From assembly GCA_016705125.1 (NCBI GenBank), contig JADIYW010000002.1:1-64000 (forward strand): a stretch of DNA of 64,000 bases. Reading direction: 5' to 3'. The DNA comes from Bacteroidota bacterium (GTDB taxonomy: Bacteria > Bacteroidota > Bacteroidia > Chitinophagales > JADIYW01). Shown here piece by piece: positions 47,081 through 57,243 of the stretch; position 1 is the stretch's first letter; every line of letters begins with the position of its first letter. A program made the translations under genes and the position numbers. The notes beneath the pieces are model-generated. The model saw nothing but the letters and a program-made list of their open reading frames with translations, did not search any database and was not told the DNA's origin.

Positions 47081-47113
47081 AAAAAAAAAGTCCCAGCTTT
47101 CACTAGGACTTTT
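47081..47113 (-). terminator. Attenuator terminator of the aromatic operon
   Basis: On the minus strand AAAAGTCC-TAGTGAAAGCT-GGGACTTT is followed by nine T, 14 bases before the pheA ATG. An AGGAC inside the last leader-peptide codons (AAA AGG ACG AAG) can pair with the same GTCCT arm and so act as antiterminator. That arrangement is the classical one: a ribosome stalled on Phe/Tyr codons frees AGGAC, while one reaching the stop covers it and lets the terminator form. Confidence 0.85.
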
Positions 47114-47135
47114 CATCTATATTTTTAATACAGTA

Positions 47136-47192
47136 TTACTTCGTCCTTTTAAGAGACCAAAAATAAAAACCGTAAAAACTAAATTTATTCAT
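47136..47192 (-). CDS. Phenylalanine/tyrosine-rich leader peptide
   Basis: An ATG at 47192 opens an 18-codon frame, MNKFSFYGFYFWSLKRTK, ending TAA. Seven of 18 residues are aromatic (four Phe, two Tyr, one Trp), clustered in codons 4-12. It sits 22 bases upstream of the attenuator hairpin and 69 bases upstream of pheA. This is the design of a pheA leader. The name pheL would fit but I leave the symbol empty because orthology is not shown. Confidence 0.85.
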   Translation of the reverse strand: MNKFSFYGFYFWSLKRTK

Positions 47193-47283
47193 AATTAGGA
47201 CAAATTAATAGATTTGTTTTGACAAACCCAAATAAACTAATGTTAATTGATTATTAAAAGAAAAAAACTTAATGAGAATTAAT

Positions 47284-47313
47284 TTTGAATTTTAGACTGA
47301 TTGCATACATTTG
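47284..47313 (+). promoter_or_regulatory. Bacteroidota-type promoter of the lipase gene
   Basis: TTTG at 47284-47287, 18 bases, then TACATTTG at 47306-47313. Both elements match the consensus. The ATG is at 47355, giving a leader of about 35 bases. Confidence 0.65.
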
Positions 47314-47354
47314 CAGATTACGAGCTCCGCTAAAAGTAAAAATTTCAAGGGGAA

Positions 47355-48214
47355 ATGGCAGAAGACGAAACGTTAACCATAGAAAAAACGCCAATAGATA
47401 CAGATAAGCTGGCTATGTGCGACACAAAGTATCCTATTATTTTGGTTAGTGGAATGGGATTTAAAGAACATAATTTTGTACTTAATTATTGGGGAATTAT
47501 TCCTGATTATCTTAAAGAAAGAGGCGGAATGGTTTTTACAGCTAACCAAGATGCTTTTGTAGTCATCTTGAAAATGGCATCAAATTAAAAAGTAGGATTT
47601 TAGATATATTAGAAAAAACAAAAAAAGAAAAGATCAACATAATTGCCCATTCTAAGGGTGGAATTGAGGCGCGCTATATGATTTCGAAGTTGGAAATGGG
47701 TGATAAAGTCGCTAGTTTAACCACAATTGGTTCGCCACACAGAGGTTCGGGAATAGCAGATATTGTGGTAGGAAAAATACCATTAGGTAGATTTGCAGCT
47801 GCCAGGATGGTGAATATATATGCAATGATAATGGGTGATAAACAGCCCGATAGTTTGAGGGCTGTAGTACAAGTAACCACTGAGGCCATGGAATTGTTTA
47901 ACAAGGATGTAATTGACCATCCCAATGTTTATTATCAGAGTTATGCAAGCCATGTAAATAAAGAATATCCAAATTTTTTATGGCGATCATTGGCTGGTTT
48001 TTTGTTTATTTCTGATGGAAAAAATGATGGCTTAGTGTCGGTTGAGTCGGCGAAATGGGGAGATTTTAAGGGCATTATAAAAACAGAAGAAGCGCCGAGT
48101 CTTAATCATGCCGACCAAGTTGGTTTGTTTCGCTTTTCGGGCAATCCTGCCTTTAAAGCAACTCGATTTTATGCTGACCTATTAAAAGACCTAAAAAATC
48201 CGGCTTTTGATTGA
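47355..48214 (+). CDS. Triacylglycerol lipase-like alpha/beta hydrolase, one frameshift
   Basis: About 286 residues in two frames. The N-terminal frame gives KYPIILVSGMGFKEH, LNYWGIIPDYLKERGGMVFTANQDAF. One G or T is missing at 47555-47560; the correct reading is GSHLENGIKLKSRILDILEKT...INIIAHSKGGIEARYM, with the nucleophile in AHSKGG. It continues to LTTIGSPHRGSGIAD, acid in ISDGKNDGLVSVESAKWG and His in LNHADQVG. This is the Pseudomonas-lipase-like family. No signal peptide is seen, so it is probably cytosolic or a non-classical export. Confidence 0.8.
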
Positions 48215-48221
48215 AACTCAA

Positions 48222-48711
48222 ATGACAAATACCATCTTCTGTTCATCGGAAATGGGCGCCTTAGAAATAAAGGTATTGGATGAAAAGATTGTAAGCATAA
48301 ATTTTACAGACAATTCTTTTCCAAATACAACTAATAACGAAAAACTGCCTTTACTTATAGAGGCAAAAAAACAAATGGAAGCATTTCTTTTAGGAAAATT
48401 GAAGACTTTTACGCTTCCTTTGGCATATAATGGCACTGAATTCGAAAATAAGGTATGGAAATTACTCACTGAAATTCCTTACGGTAGAACCATTTCTTAC
48501 GGTGAATTAGCACAACAAATGGGCGATAAAAAATTTATCTCGGGCGGTTGGTACTGCGAACGGTAAAAATTTTATTCCAATAATAATACCTTGTCATCGA
48601 GTAATTGGTCAGAATGGCAACCTGACAGGTTTTTCGGGTGGACTTTGGCGAAAGAAATGGCTACTCGACCATGAAAACAGAATTCAAAATGGTGTTTTAG
48701 AAATATTTTAG
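48222..48711 (+). CDS. ogt: Methylated-DNA-protein-cysteine methyltransferase, one frameshift
   Basis: About 162 residues. The ATG at 48222 is preferred over the upstream TTG. The N-terminal part is MTNTIFCSSEMGALEIKV; then FENKVWKLLTEIPYGRTISYGELAQQMGDKKFI. At about 48540 the frame shifts by one base and continues RAVGTANGKNFIPIIIPCHRVIGQNGNLTGFSGGLWRKKWLLDHE. PCHRV holds the acceptor Cys. It repairs O6-alkylguanine. The shift is one extra T or two lost bases. Confidence 0.85.
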
Positions 48712-48716
48712 GTTCA

Positions 48717-49725
48717 TTAAGGCAATAAATCAGGTTGCGATTGTACCCAATCTTTTATTTTAGCAAAACTATCCTTATATCCAATTGCTGATTTCCACCC
48801 TAATTCCTTCCTTGCTTTTGAAGTATCTACTCTCCTATCCGAACCAGTTGCCAAAATAGATTTAGGCGAAAAAGGTGGTTTTTTACCAAACGGAACTAAT
48901 AATTTATCTAATAGCTTTGCAAGTGGCAATACGATAGATTTCGGAAGACTTAAAGTAGGGACTTTACCAACAAGATATAATAAATCAGTTAAATACTGCT
49001 TCCATGTAATGCCCCAATCATCCATTAAAAAATAAGTTTGATTTCGAGCAACAGGCATTGCAATCGTTTTGTAAATACCATCAGCCAAGTTTGCCGCATC
49101 TATTAAACAAGCATCCCATTTTCCATTATCAATTAATGCCACACCAAGTGCAGATTTTTTTATACGCAATAAAGGTTCGCGTACCCAAACACTTTCAGGA
49201 CCAACTACGGCAGCTGGCCTTATAATAGAATAATCAAATCCGTGTTTTTGGGCATACGATTTTACCATTTCTTCAGCAACAATTTTGGCGTCATCATAGT
49301 GCACACCGCTTTTTACCAATGGTATATCTTCATTGGGTAAAACACCATTTTTGCGCGATATAAGTAGCAGTCCAAATGAACTGATATAAATAAAATGCTT
49401 TACACCGCTTTTTATTGCTTCATCAAGGATATATTTTGTTGCATCTACATGTGCTTCATAAAATTGAGCTTTGGTACCAAAATCTATCACACGGGCTGCA
49501 CTGTGTACTACGATACTGCATCCAGAACAGATATCTACAAGTTGTTCTTTCTTACAAATATCGGCTCTAAATATTTCTATATTATTTTGCTCAAAAAACG
49601 AAATGTCTTTAGCAGAAAAACAATGACCTCGAATATCGAATAGATTTTCATTCAATATTTTTTTGAGCTATATGCTTTCCGATTAATCCAGTTATACCAG
49701 TAATTAAAACTTTCGATTTTTCCAT
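48717..49725 (-). CDS. NAD-dependent epimerase/dehydratase, one frameshift
   Basis: About 336 residues. The true ATG is at 49725: MEKSKVLITGITGLIGKHIAQK (GxxGxxG NAD motif). The frame is lost in a run of seven T (49658-49664 on the plus strand; seven A on the coding strand). Removing one A gives ILNENLFDIRGH, the start of the long frame. Catalytic YDDAK (YxxxK) is about residue 150, with a Ser in YISSFG about 115. The extended-SDR/3-beta-HSD-like tail has VDTSKARKELGWKS. Substrate unknown. Confidence 0.83.
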
Positions 49726-49778
49726 TTTACAAAAGTGGAAATAAAAACTTGAAAACTAAAAAAAGCGATGCCTTTTAT

Positions 49779-50258
49779 TTATTCCCAAATAGAAGTTGAA
49801 TTCAGAAACTCATTAAAGTATAAACAATTCCCATCTCTTACCACAGCAATAGCTAACTTATACGTTTTTTCACCCAATAAAAGTGTTAACTCAATGGCTG
49901 CCAGTGGATGATTATCTCCATAGGGATTTGACATTGCAACGCTCTTTAGACTTAATTCATCAAAATTAATTTTCGCTTTTTTTGCCTCTTCATTTATTTT
50001 AGTCCAATCAGCCTTTGTTTTTGGGTTTTCACTTATCATTTTCTGAATGGCATTATCGTTAAGGGTTTTCAATTCTTTGCCAAAACCTTTTTTAAGAACG
50101 CTAACCGTTGGTTGTAATTTTTGTAGTTCGGTATAATTCTGCAATTTAAAAGCTTCTAAAAGATGGGCTCCTAAACTGTCTTTTACCATACAAGTGGATT
50201 GACCAAAATTGAATCCTACAAATCCGAATAATAAAAATGATATAAATAAGTACTTCAT
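49779..50258 (-). CDS. Small exported protein of unknown function
   Basis: 159 residues with a signal peptide 1-19 (ending FNFGQ). One Cys pair is possible (STCMVKDS about 23, DGNCLYFN about 146). The middle is helical and charged (about 75-100). It looks like a small periplasmic protein. No family is recognised. Base use is like the neighbours. Confidence 0.65.
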   Translation of the reverse strand: MKYLFISFLLFGFVGFNFGQSTCMVKDSLGAHLLEAFKLQNYTELQKLQPTVSVLKKGFGKELKTLNDNAIQKMISENPKTKADWTKINEEAKKAKINFDELSLKSVAMSNPYGDNHPLAAIELTLLLGEKTYKLAIAVVRDGNCLYFNEFLNSTSIWE

Positions 50259-50400
50259 AAAATATAGATTATAATAATATTTGTATTAGATTACAAAATT
50301 ATACAAATTTACAGTAAATAATTAGCAAAAAACACAATAAAAACCCAAATAACAAGTTTTAATTTAAACAAAATCAAAGATTAATTAAACGAATTAGGAA

Positions 50401-50429
50401 TTTGCTATTTATTTTAAACCCTATATTTG
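50401..50429 (+). promoter_or_regulatory. Bacteroidota-type promoter of the 50449 gene
   Basis: TTTG (50401-50404), 17 bases, then TATATTTG (50422-50429), 19 bases before the ATG. A textbook example for this phylum. Confidence 0.7.
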
Positions 50430-50448
50430 CATAATAAAAGATTAAAGA

Positions 50449-51425
50449 ATGAAAAAAATACTTACAATCCTATTTCTAGCAATACAGTTCTACACTTTCG
50501 GTCAGGACAAAATTATTTTGAATAATAAAAAAGTAATTGATGGAAAAATTTTGGAAGTTGGCTTAAATGAAATTAAATATAAGCCATCCGATAATTTGGA
50601 AGGACCAGAATATAGTATAGCTAAGAAAGAAGTACAGTTAATTTTATTCTCAAATGGAAAGGAAGAAATTATAAAAACACAAAAAACCGAAAAGAGTTTT
50701 TAGATTCTAGTTTTATAAAATATAGAAATTCCATAACTACCGATTTGTTTTCGCCAATTTATAACGATTTTTCTTTAGCTTATGAACGAAGATTAACGAA
50801 TAAAAACATAGGATTAAAAATTCCTTTATTTATCAGTGTAAATAAAGATATTTATTTTAGAAACAGATATTATGACTATAATTATAATTATATTCCAGAT
50901 GAAATTAATTATTCAGATTCTACCTATTCACGTTACAACAATCAATTTAACAACTTAAAGAACATTGGCTTTAGATCTGGATTACAAAGCAAATTTTATT
51001 TCAGTGATTTAAAAAGAGTAAATTGGTTTATTTCTCCAGAACTTATTTTTGGTTTTAAAACAGAAGAAAATAAAAATACGAATATCGTTGAAAAATATAA
51101 AATCATTTCCTTTGATACATTAGTTTACGAGGATTATACCATTGTAAATCCAAATATCGACTTTAACAATATTTTATCCTCCAGCATTTTTAGTGAAAAC
51201 CATACAAAAATAAATCAGTTTAATATTGGACTGCTATTGTCAACCGGATTTGAATACCGACCTTTACCTCGTTTATCCTTAGGTGGAGAATTTGGAATGG
51301 GTTATAATAACGTTTTTGAAAAACGCATTTATACAAATAAAGAAATGCAGAAAGAATATAAGGATAAGGATTTTGATAAATATTTTATTTGGCGTACAGC
51401 CTTTAATATTGGCTTCCATTTTTAG
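50449..51425 (+). CDS. Exported beta-barrel-like protein of unknown function, one frameshift
   Basis: About 325 residues in two frames. The signal peptide is 1-18 (ending FGQ). A small N-terminal domain follows (ILNNKKVIDGKILEVGLNEIKYKP...AKKEVQLILFSNGKEE). It breaks in a T5 run at 50697-50701; adding one T reads SFLDSSFIKYRNSITTDLFSP and runs into the 226-residue frame. That part shows alternating beta strands (LAYERRLTNKNIGLKIPLFIS, GFRSGLQSKFYFS, GFEYRPLPRLSLGGEFGMGY) ending in RTAFNIGFHF, a C-terminal aromatic as in outer-membrane barrels. Function unknown. Confidence 0.7.
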
Positions 51426-51502
51426 GTTGATTGACAGGGGAAATATAATTAAAAAATATTCGCTATTTTATTATTGATGCCATAGATGCACAGATAAAAA
51501 CT

Positions 51503-51566
51503 AGTTGTGAATTGCTTTCACCCGAGCCAAAAACCATTGGAAATAAACAGACATTTGGCGAACAAA
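51503..51566 (+). repeat. 65-bp direct repeat flanking the T9SS gene, copy 1 (copy 2 at 55281-55346)
   Basis: It begins AGTTGTGAATTGCTTTCACC and contains CGAGCCAAAAA, CCATTG and ATTTGGCGAACA. The second copy differs at about seven positions. The two copies lie about 3.78 kb apart and bracket the T9SS gene and its promoter. No coding function. Confidence 0.75.
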
Positions 51567-51682
51567 TTGTCTTAAATTGCAAACTCAACAATAAAGTGAA
51601 TCAAATACAAAATTTTTATTAAAATAATTAAAATCTGATAAATAGTATTCTATTTTTTCCGATTTACTTAAAAAATTGTCCC

Positions 51683-51713
51683 TTTGCATAATCAAAAAGA
51701 ACTATTACTTTTG
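51683..51713 (+). promoter_or_regulatory. Bacteroidota-type promoter of the large T9SS gene
   Basis: TTTG (51683-51686), exactly 19 bases, then TACTTTTG (51706-51713), 17 bases before the ATG at 51731. Confidence 0.7.
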
Positions 51714-51730
51714 ATTATAAACCAAAAACT

Positions 51731-54700
51731 ATGAAAAAGATTTTAAACTTTATTTTACTATGTACCATTGCTATTTATACAAAAGCCGGAGATGATTTTA
51801 ATTTGCTTTCTCTAGGCAATGGAACACAACCTAGTGGCATAAATTCTGGAAATTACTTTGGCGATCCAATAAAATTTAAAAATAAACTTCTACTTTCTAG
51901 AAGCGATGGAAACACAGGTTATGAGTTATGGATAAGCGATGGAACCACATTGGGCACTAAATTATTAAAAGATATTGTACCTGGCAGTGAAGGTTCTTAT
52001 CCTCACGATTTTATCAATAGAAACAATGAAGTCATTTTTACCGTTGCAACAAAAGACGAATTAACAGGTAATTTAATCTATGAATTATGGAAAACTGATG
52101 GTACAGAAAGCGGCACTCAATTTATCGATACAGTATTTAAATTCTTCTCTATAGAATATCCAAATGAATCAGGCTTTCAAAAAGATTTTTTCTTGTTGGA
52201 TCGTTTCGACAATAAAATTATTTACAAATACAATAATGACTATACGCCTACAACTGGCTGGCATACTTTAGCGCTAAATTATACAAGTAATTCAATTGAG
52301 CATTTTCCATTGAATAATGATACCTTTAAAATAGATAATGGTATTCAGATTGGAAATAAATTTTTGTTTTCTAATAAATTTCCATATGGTCCTTTTGCTC
52401 AAACAGCACTCGAATATTATATTACAGATGGCACTAATGAAGGAACTACTCTCTTAAAAAATGAAAACACTCCTCTTTTAAACGGTTTCTGGAGTAATTA
52501 TACTTGGGACAATACTTTATATTTTTATGGAGCAGATTCCAATTTTGTATCAGCCATTTTTAAGGTAAATACTGAAACAAATCTAATTGAAAAAGTACTT
52601 CCAATAATGGACAATTACAATACAAATGAAGCAGGTTTGACAACCGTTAAATTTTCAACTGCAAATAATAAATTAATAATTCATTTATTGTTCAAAAAAA
52701 ATAAAAATGATTTTATTTCCGATATAGACTCCTCTGCAATATTTATATCTGATGGCATATAACTGGCACAAATAAAATAGAAATTTTAAATAATAAAATT
52801 CGTTTTTGATAGATAAGCTACCTAATGAAGCCTTTCTATACAAAGATTTTGAAAACAATATTAAAGCGTTTAATTTTTCAAATAATACATTTGGCGAAAC
52901 CATAGATGACACACAAAATAATGAATGGAATGACAATTTTATTGCCTTTAATACCAATCAGTATTATGTAAAAAACAATAATTGTTATATGATTAGAGGA
53001 AATAAAATACTTAAAACAAATGGGACAAAATCTGGCACTACAATAATTGACGAATTAAATATTGGATATAGTAATTTAGCAGATTCATGGTTCACATTTG
53101 AAGCGAATAATAAATTATGTTTTATAGTAATAGATGATTACAGAATAATCCAAAATTTGTGGTATATCGACCTAACAAACGACAAAATATCTACACTTGG
53201 AAATTATGAATCATACTATTATCCTGCATTAAATCCATACCTTGACTTTGATTCAAAAAATTATATTACCTATCAAAATAAAACTTATTTTTCAGGTTTT
53301 AATAATTATGGGCAAGTTGCATGGAAAACAGAAGGCACAGCATCCACTACTATACCAATTGGCCAGAAACTCACAGGACAAGCACCTTTTATTGACCAAC
53401 ATTTTGGGTGGTTCGGAGCTTTTGACAAAATGTATTATGGTACTTATGATGATTATAATACATTATTTGTAACAAATGGAAATGAAACCACAAAATTGGA
53501 TAGTTTTAATATTGAAGTGCCTTATGGAATAAATCGTTTTTACCAATATAATAATGAAGTTTATTTTGTTGCAAATGATAAAACAATTTGCAAAACCAAT
53601 GGTACGAAGGCTGGCACAAAAAGACTAAAAACAATTACAGGAAAAGGCGTAATTGGCGACTTTTTCGAAATAAATGGCTCGCTTTATATTCCTGCAATTG
53701 GAAATAATAAGGAATTTATTTGGAAAATAAATACTGATGGAACTTTAACTCCCATTATCAAATGGAATACTCTTCCTTTTACTTTTAACACAGGACAAGA
53801 GGTTACCTTTTTTGGTGTGCTTAATGGAAAAAATATTTTTGAAGTTTGCGATGAAATTTCTGAACAAACTGGCGAACATTTGGGAAAACATCACCTACTT
53901 GCATTTGATGGGACAAAAGTGTATTTATTGAGCAATCCCACGCAAACAACTAGTTTCAAAACCAAATATGCTTATTTCAACAATTTTGTAATAAAGGATA
54001 ATAAATTATTTTTTACCACAATTGGACTTACGGATGGTACCAAACCTGTAGCAAATTTTTCAAATATAGGAAGAGATTTTACTGAAGATGGGTATCTTTT
54101 TTATACACAAGGGCAAGAAGGAGATTTGATACAGGCAAAAGAATTTCAAGAATTTCAAGCAAATATTCAATGTATTGAAGTTTTTGGAATAAAATCAATA
54201 TCAAGAAATATAGTTCAGTTAAAATCTAAATATAATCAAATCTATACTACATTATATAATTCATTGTATCCTACTTCTTTTGATGCCCTTTTAAAAAGTC
54301 TATTCATTTTAAAAGATGATTTTGAATTTGAAAAAACATTAGACCTAGAGGATGAAATGGATGATATGCTAATCAATATTAGCAAGATATATTTTAGTGA
54401 GGACAGCAAAATTTATGGGATAAAAACATTTGCAAATCAAACCTATACAGAAATGAAAACCATTGTAAGTAGTTGCAATGGGCTATCAATAAATAGTGAG
54501 GTAAAATACGACACAATTACCTTTTCCAATCCATCATTTTTATATGGAATTGAAGATGAAAATATTGGGATATATAAAGACAAATTATACTTTCTTATAA
54601 AACCAATTGGGATAAATCTTAATGGAGCAGAAAGAATTCTTGAAATTGATTTAGCATCAAAAGCTTCGAGAGTAGTTCCAATACCTGCCTATTTTTCAAA

Positions 54701-55082
54701 AATAAAGGATATTAATTTCAATAGAAACGATGGTATTTTAGTCACTGCTTATTATACACCAACCCAAATTGAGCGGCCCGGAACTAGCTTATGGCTGTAC
54801 AATAATACCACTACTGGTATAAACCATAATTTATTGAAGGCCCAATTAAGCCTTTTTCCGAATCCCACAAATAATATCGTTATGATAAAAATACCAAATG
54901 ATTTTTTGCCAAAAACAATTGAATTATTTAATTTAAATGGTGTTTTAATTGAAGCAAGTGAATTAAATTTAGATTCAAAAAATCAAACAATTGATGTCTC
55001 TAACTATCCCAATGGAACTTATTTGATTAGGATAAATAACGAGACACAATCATTAACTGGGAAATTTATAAAAATAGATTAA
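51731..55082 (+). CDS. T9SS-secreted protein with DGTxxGT repeats, two frameshifts
   Basis: About 1116 residues. Signal peptide 1-20. Repeated ELW.(S/T)DGT..GT motifs (ISDGTTLGTKLL, KTDGTESGTQFI, ITDGTNEGTTLL, KTNGTKSGTTII, KTNGTKAGTKRL) suggest a beta-propeller or similar repeat fold. A type A sorting domain lies in the last 75 residues (LFPNPTNNIVMIKI, SNYPNGTYLIRINNETQSL). The frame breaks at 52756-52760 (T-contraction would restore SDGIITGTNKIEI) and again at a T5 run at 52803-52807 (restoring RFLIDKLPNEAFLYKD). The gene stands alone, flanked by 65-bp direct repeats. Confidence 0.83.
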
Positions 55083-55442
55083 AATATTTCGGTTGATTTA
55101 TGCGTTAGATAAATAAGATTTTTGAAGATAATGAATTTCACAGAAGCCAAAAACCAATTTTTAATTATTAAGTATTTTGGGTTTTTGTGAAGTAGAATTG
55201 GGCTAAAATTAGCCAATTCATAAAATTGTATCTAAAAAGAGAAATCGCAACTATTGTAGCTGGTTGGAGAGTATAGAACAAGTTGTGAATTGCTTTCACC
55301 CGAGCCAAAAAACCATTGAAAATAAGCAGAAATTTGGCGAACAGATGAATACAAATAAAAAATTATTAGCCAATTCATAAAATTGTATCTTCACAACCTA
55401 ATTCGTTTCTATATTTCTTCTAAATATATTGTGAAAACATTC
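55083..55442. other. 360-bp non-coding stretch with direct repeats
   Basis: It contains the second 65-bp repeat (55281-55346) and a 25-base word beginning ATTAGCCAATTCATAAAATT at 55208 and 55367. No coding frame is supported. Confidence 0.5.
55281..55346 (+). repeat. 65-bp direct repeat, copy 2
   Basis: Matches 51503-51566. One extra A in the CCAAAAAA run and a few substitutions. It lies about 200 bases after the stop of the T9SS gene. Confidence 0.75.
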
Positions 55443-55476
55443 AAGGCGGGAGTAGAAATATTTCTCGCCTTTTTTA
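55443..55476 (+). terminator. Rho-independent terminator downstream of the T9SS gene
   Basis: AAGGCGGGA pairs with TCTCGCCTT (one mismatch) and is followed by a T run on the plus strand. It lies between the T9SS gene and the convergent M28 operon. On the minus strand there is no T run, so it does not obviously serve that operon. Confidence 0.7.
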
Positions 55477-55493
55477 TTACAAATAAAAATAAA

Positions 55494-56636
55494 TTATTTC
55501 GCTTTTTTATCCCATGTTTGTATAAAGTGTATAAGCACTTTTTTCATGGCTTCCATGGCCGCTCCATCCAAGTGTTCTATATTGTCTAATCTTGTGTGGT
55601 AGCATATATCTAATCGCTCCGACATCATCCCAATAATGGACAAAGCAGGCAACCCCAATATCCGAAATGCTGATGCATCAGATGCGCCAACATCTAGTGG
55701 CAACTTTTTGTAAAAAACTCCTGTGGCCTTAAATGATTCCTCCATTTTGGCAATATCGTTTTTGTCAAAACTTACTAAGGTGTTGGTTTCGCGTGTACCA
55801 ATGGTCATGTGTTCAAGGTCTTTGATGGTATCTAAATTTATCATAAATGCCTTCTCATCTAATAGCTGTTTTTTATTGGTTTTACCATAATGCCACGCGC
55901 CTCGCAATCCTGCCTCCTCAGAGCCAAAACTAATACAACGAATTCGGGTATATTGGAGTTTTTCTTCCGAAAAAACTTTAGCCATTTCTACTGCCATCGC
56001 CACACCTGTCAGGTTGTCGAGTGCGCCATCCACTACTATATCACCATGCATATCAAAATAAACAATCAAAATAGGCGTACACAATAAAAAAAATATCCAT
56101 ATATAGTCGATAAATGGTTGATGGACAAATATTGCTAATACCATAAAAACTGAAAGTAATGGAAATAAAAAACCTGCAATAACAGACAAAACTGCACCTG
56201 CATGTTTTAAACGATACCACCATTTAAATTCTTTTACACTATCAATATGCCCCGAAATAATAATGGTACTTGTCGCAGTTTGAATTGGTTCAATATCACC
56301 AATTACGTTATAGGAAGTTTTCTTTTTAAACAAAAAATCGAGCCAATGGCGATAGGTCACAAAATGCCCCAAAAACAAAACGGTATTGCTTACCGACAAA
56401 AAAGCTCCAAATACAATATTAAATTTAAAAGTAATCAACGACAAAACATATACAATGCAAAATATTTTCAATGATTGAAAATGGGCTTCAAGTGCAGACT
56501 CAAAAGGAATTATTTCGGTTTTATCACAATACTGCTCCAAAACGCCTTTTGTGTAAATTTGTGCCTTTTTCTCCTGCTCGCTTCCAAAATATCGACCCCC
56601 AAATTGAAGGATTACATTTTTTATAAATTGTACCAT
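55494..56636 (-). CDS. Membrane-associated M28 family metallopeptidase
   Basis: 380 residues. Hydrophobic helices lie at about 52-90 and 140-195, inside an M28 fold. Metal and catalytic positions are GHIDSVKE (HxD, about 129), GALDNLTGVAMAVE (about 204), SFGSEEAGLRGAWHY with the EE pair (about 231), DVGASDASAF and CYHTRLDNIEH (about 356). The family are aminopeptidases or related amidohydrolases using two zinc ions. It is last in a five-gene operon whose other genes are sugar-type enzymes, so the substrate could be an amide or peptide conjugate. Confidence 0.85.
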   Translation of the reverse strand: MVQFIKNVILQFGGRYFGSEQEKKAQIYTKGVLEQYCDKTEIIPFESALEAHFQSLKIFCIVYVLSLITFKFNIVFGAFLSVSNTVLFLGHFVTYRHWLDFLFKKKTSYNVIGDIEPIQTATSTIIISGHIDSVKEFKWWYRLKHAGAVLSVIAGFLFPLLSVFMVLAIFVHQPFIDYIWIFFLLCTPILIVYFDMHGDIVVDGALDNLTGVAMAVEMAKVFSEEKLQYTRIRCISFGSEEAGLRGAWHYGKTNKKQLLDEKAFMINLDTIKDLEHMTIGTRETNTLVSFDKNDIAKMEESFKATGVFYKKLPLDVGASDASAFRILGLPALSIIGMMSERLDICYHTRLDNIEHLDGAAMEAMKKVLIHFIQTWDKKAK

Positions 56637-56638
56637 TT

Positions 56639-57241
56639 TTATTTATTTTTAAGTGCTTCTTTTGAATATTTAAACTGATAAAATTGTTGCATCACCCAAG
56701 CTTCAATTTTGTTAATGGATTTTGCTCCACCCAAAAACTTGGCTTCTATAAATGCTTTTGAAGTTTTTTCTAATAGTTGTGCAGCTACATAAGCGTCTTC
56801 CAAAGTATTGCCAATACAAATACTTTTTCCATTTTGCTGCACAGCAGCAAAACGATTTTTTATTGCTTTGACGATGCCATTGTTATCTTTTGCTACCCGT
56901 ATTGTTACACCCAACAATTGGGCTTGATCATCTAAAATTGGTGGTATTTCTTCTTTTATTTGTGTAGCAAATTCTTGTTTGGTTATTAGTATGTAATTTA
57001 TATTTTTTCGCTTTAAAAATATTGATCCAATCCAGTTCTCACTTAATAAATTGGATTGAAAGTCATCCTTATTCAAATTTGAAAAATCCGAATTTTCATT
57101 ATTTATTATATACGCATTACCTTCAATTCTTATGGCTATTTGCAAAACTTCTACTTTGCCCCAGCTTTTATAACCTGCACTCTGTTGTAAAAAAAAATCA
57201 TGAGCTCCCAAAATTGTATTTATCGCAATTTCCTTTTCCAT
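56639..57241 (-). CDS. Class II aldolase-like protein without metal ligands
   Basis: 200 residues. It parallels the neighbouring aldolase: KSWGKVEVLQIAIRI against RTWGNVSIKV, EIPPILDDQAQLLGVTIRVA near the middle, and GKSICIGNTLEDAYVAAQLLEKTSKAFIEAK against GVVCIGKDLEHVFDVARTLEKACELFIESK. The HxH zinc motif and the later His of class II aldolases are absent. It is therefore either a pseudoenzyme subunit or an enzyme with different chemistry. It starts three bases after the aldolase stop, and the M28 gene starts three bases after its own stop. Confidence 0.7.
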   Translation of the reverse strand: MEKEIAINTILGAHDFFLQQSAGYKSWGKVEVLQIAIRIEGNAYIINNENSDFSNLNKDDFQSNLLSENWIGSIFLKRKNINYILITKQEFATQIKEEIPPILDDQAQLLGVTIRVAKDNNGIVKAIKNRFAAVQQNGKSICIGNTLEDAYVAAQLLEKTSKAFIEAKFLGGAKSINKIEAWVMQQFYQFKYSKEALKNK

Positions 57242-57243
57242 TT

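Noticed and set aside
47010..47198. 62-residue plus-strand open frame over the attenuator
   Set aside because: It is antisense to the leader peptide and terminator. Its residue composition follows from the A/T runs.
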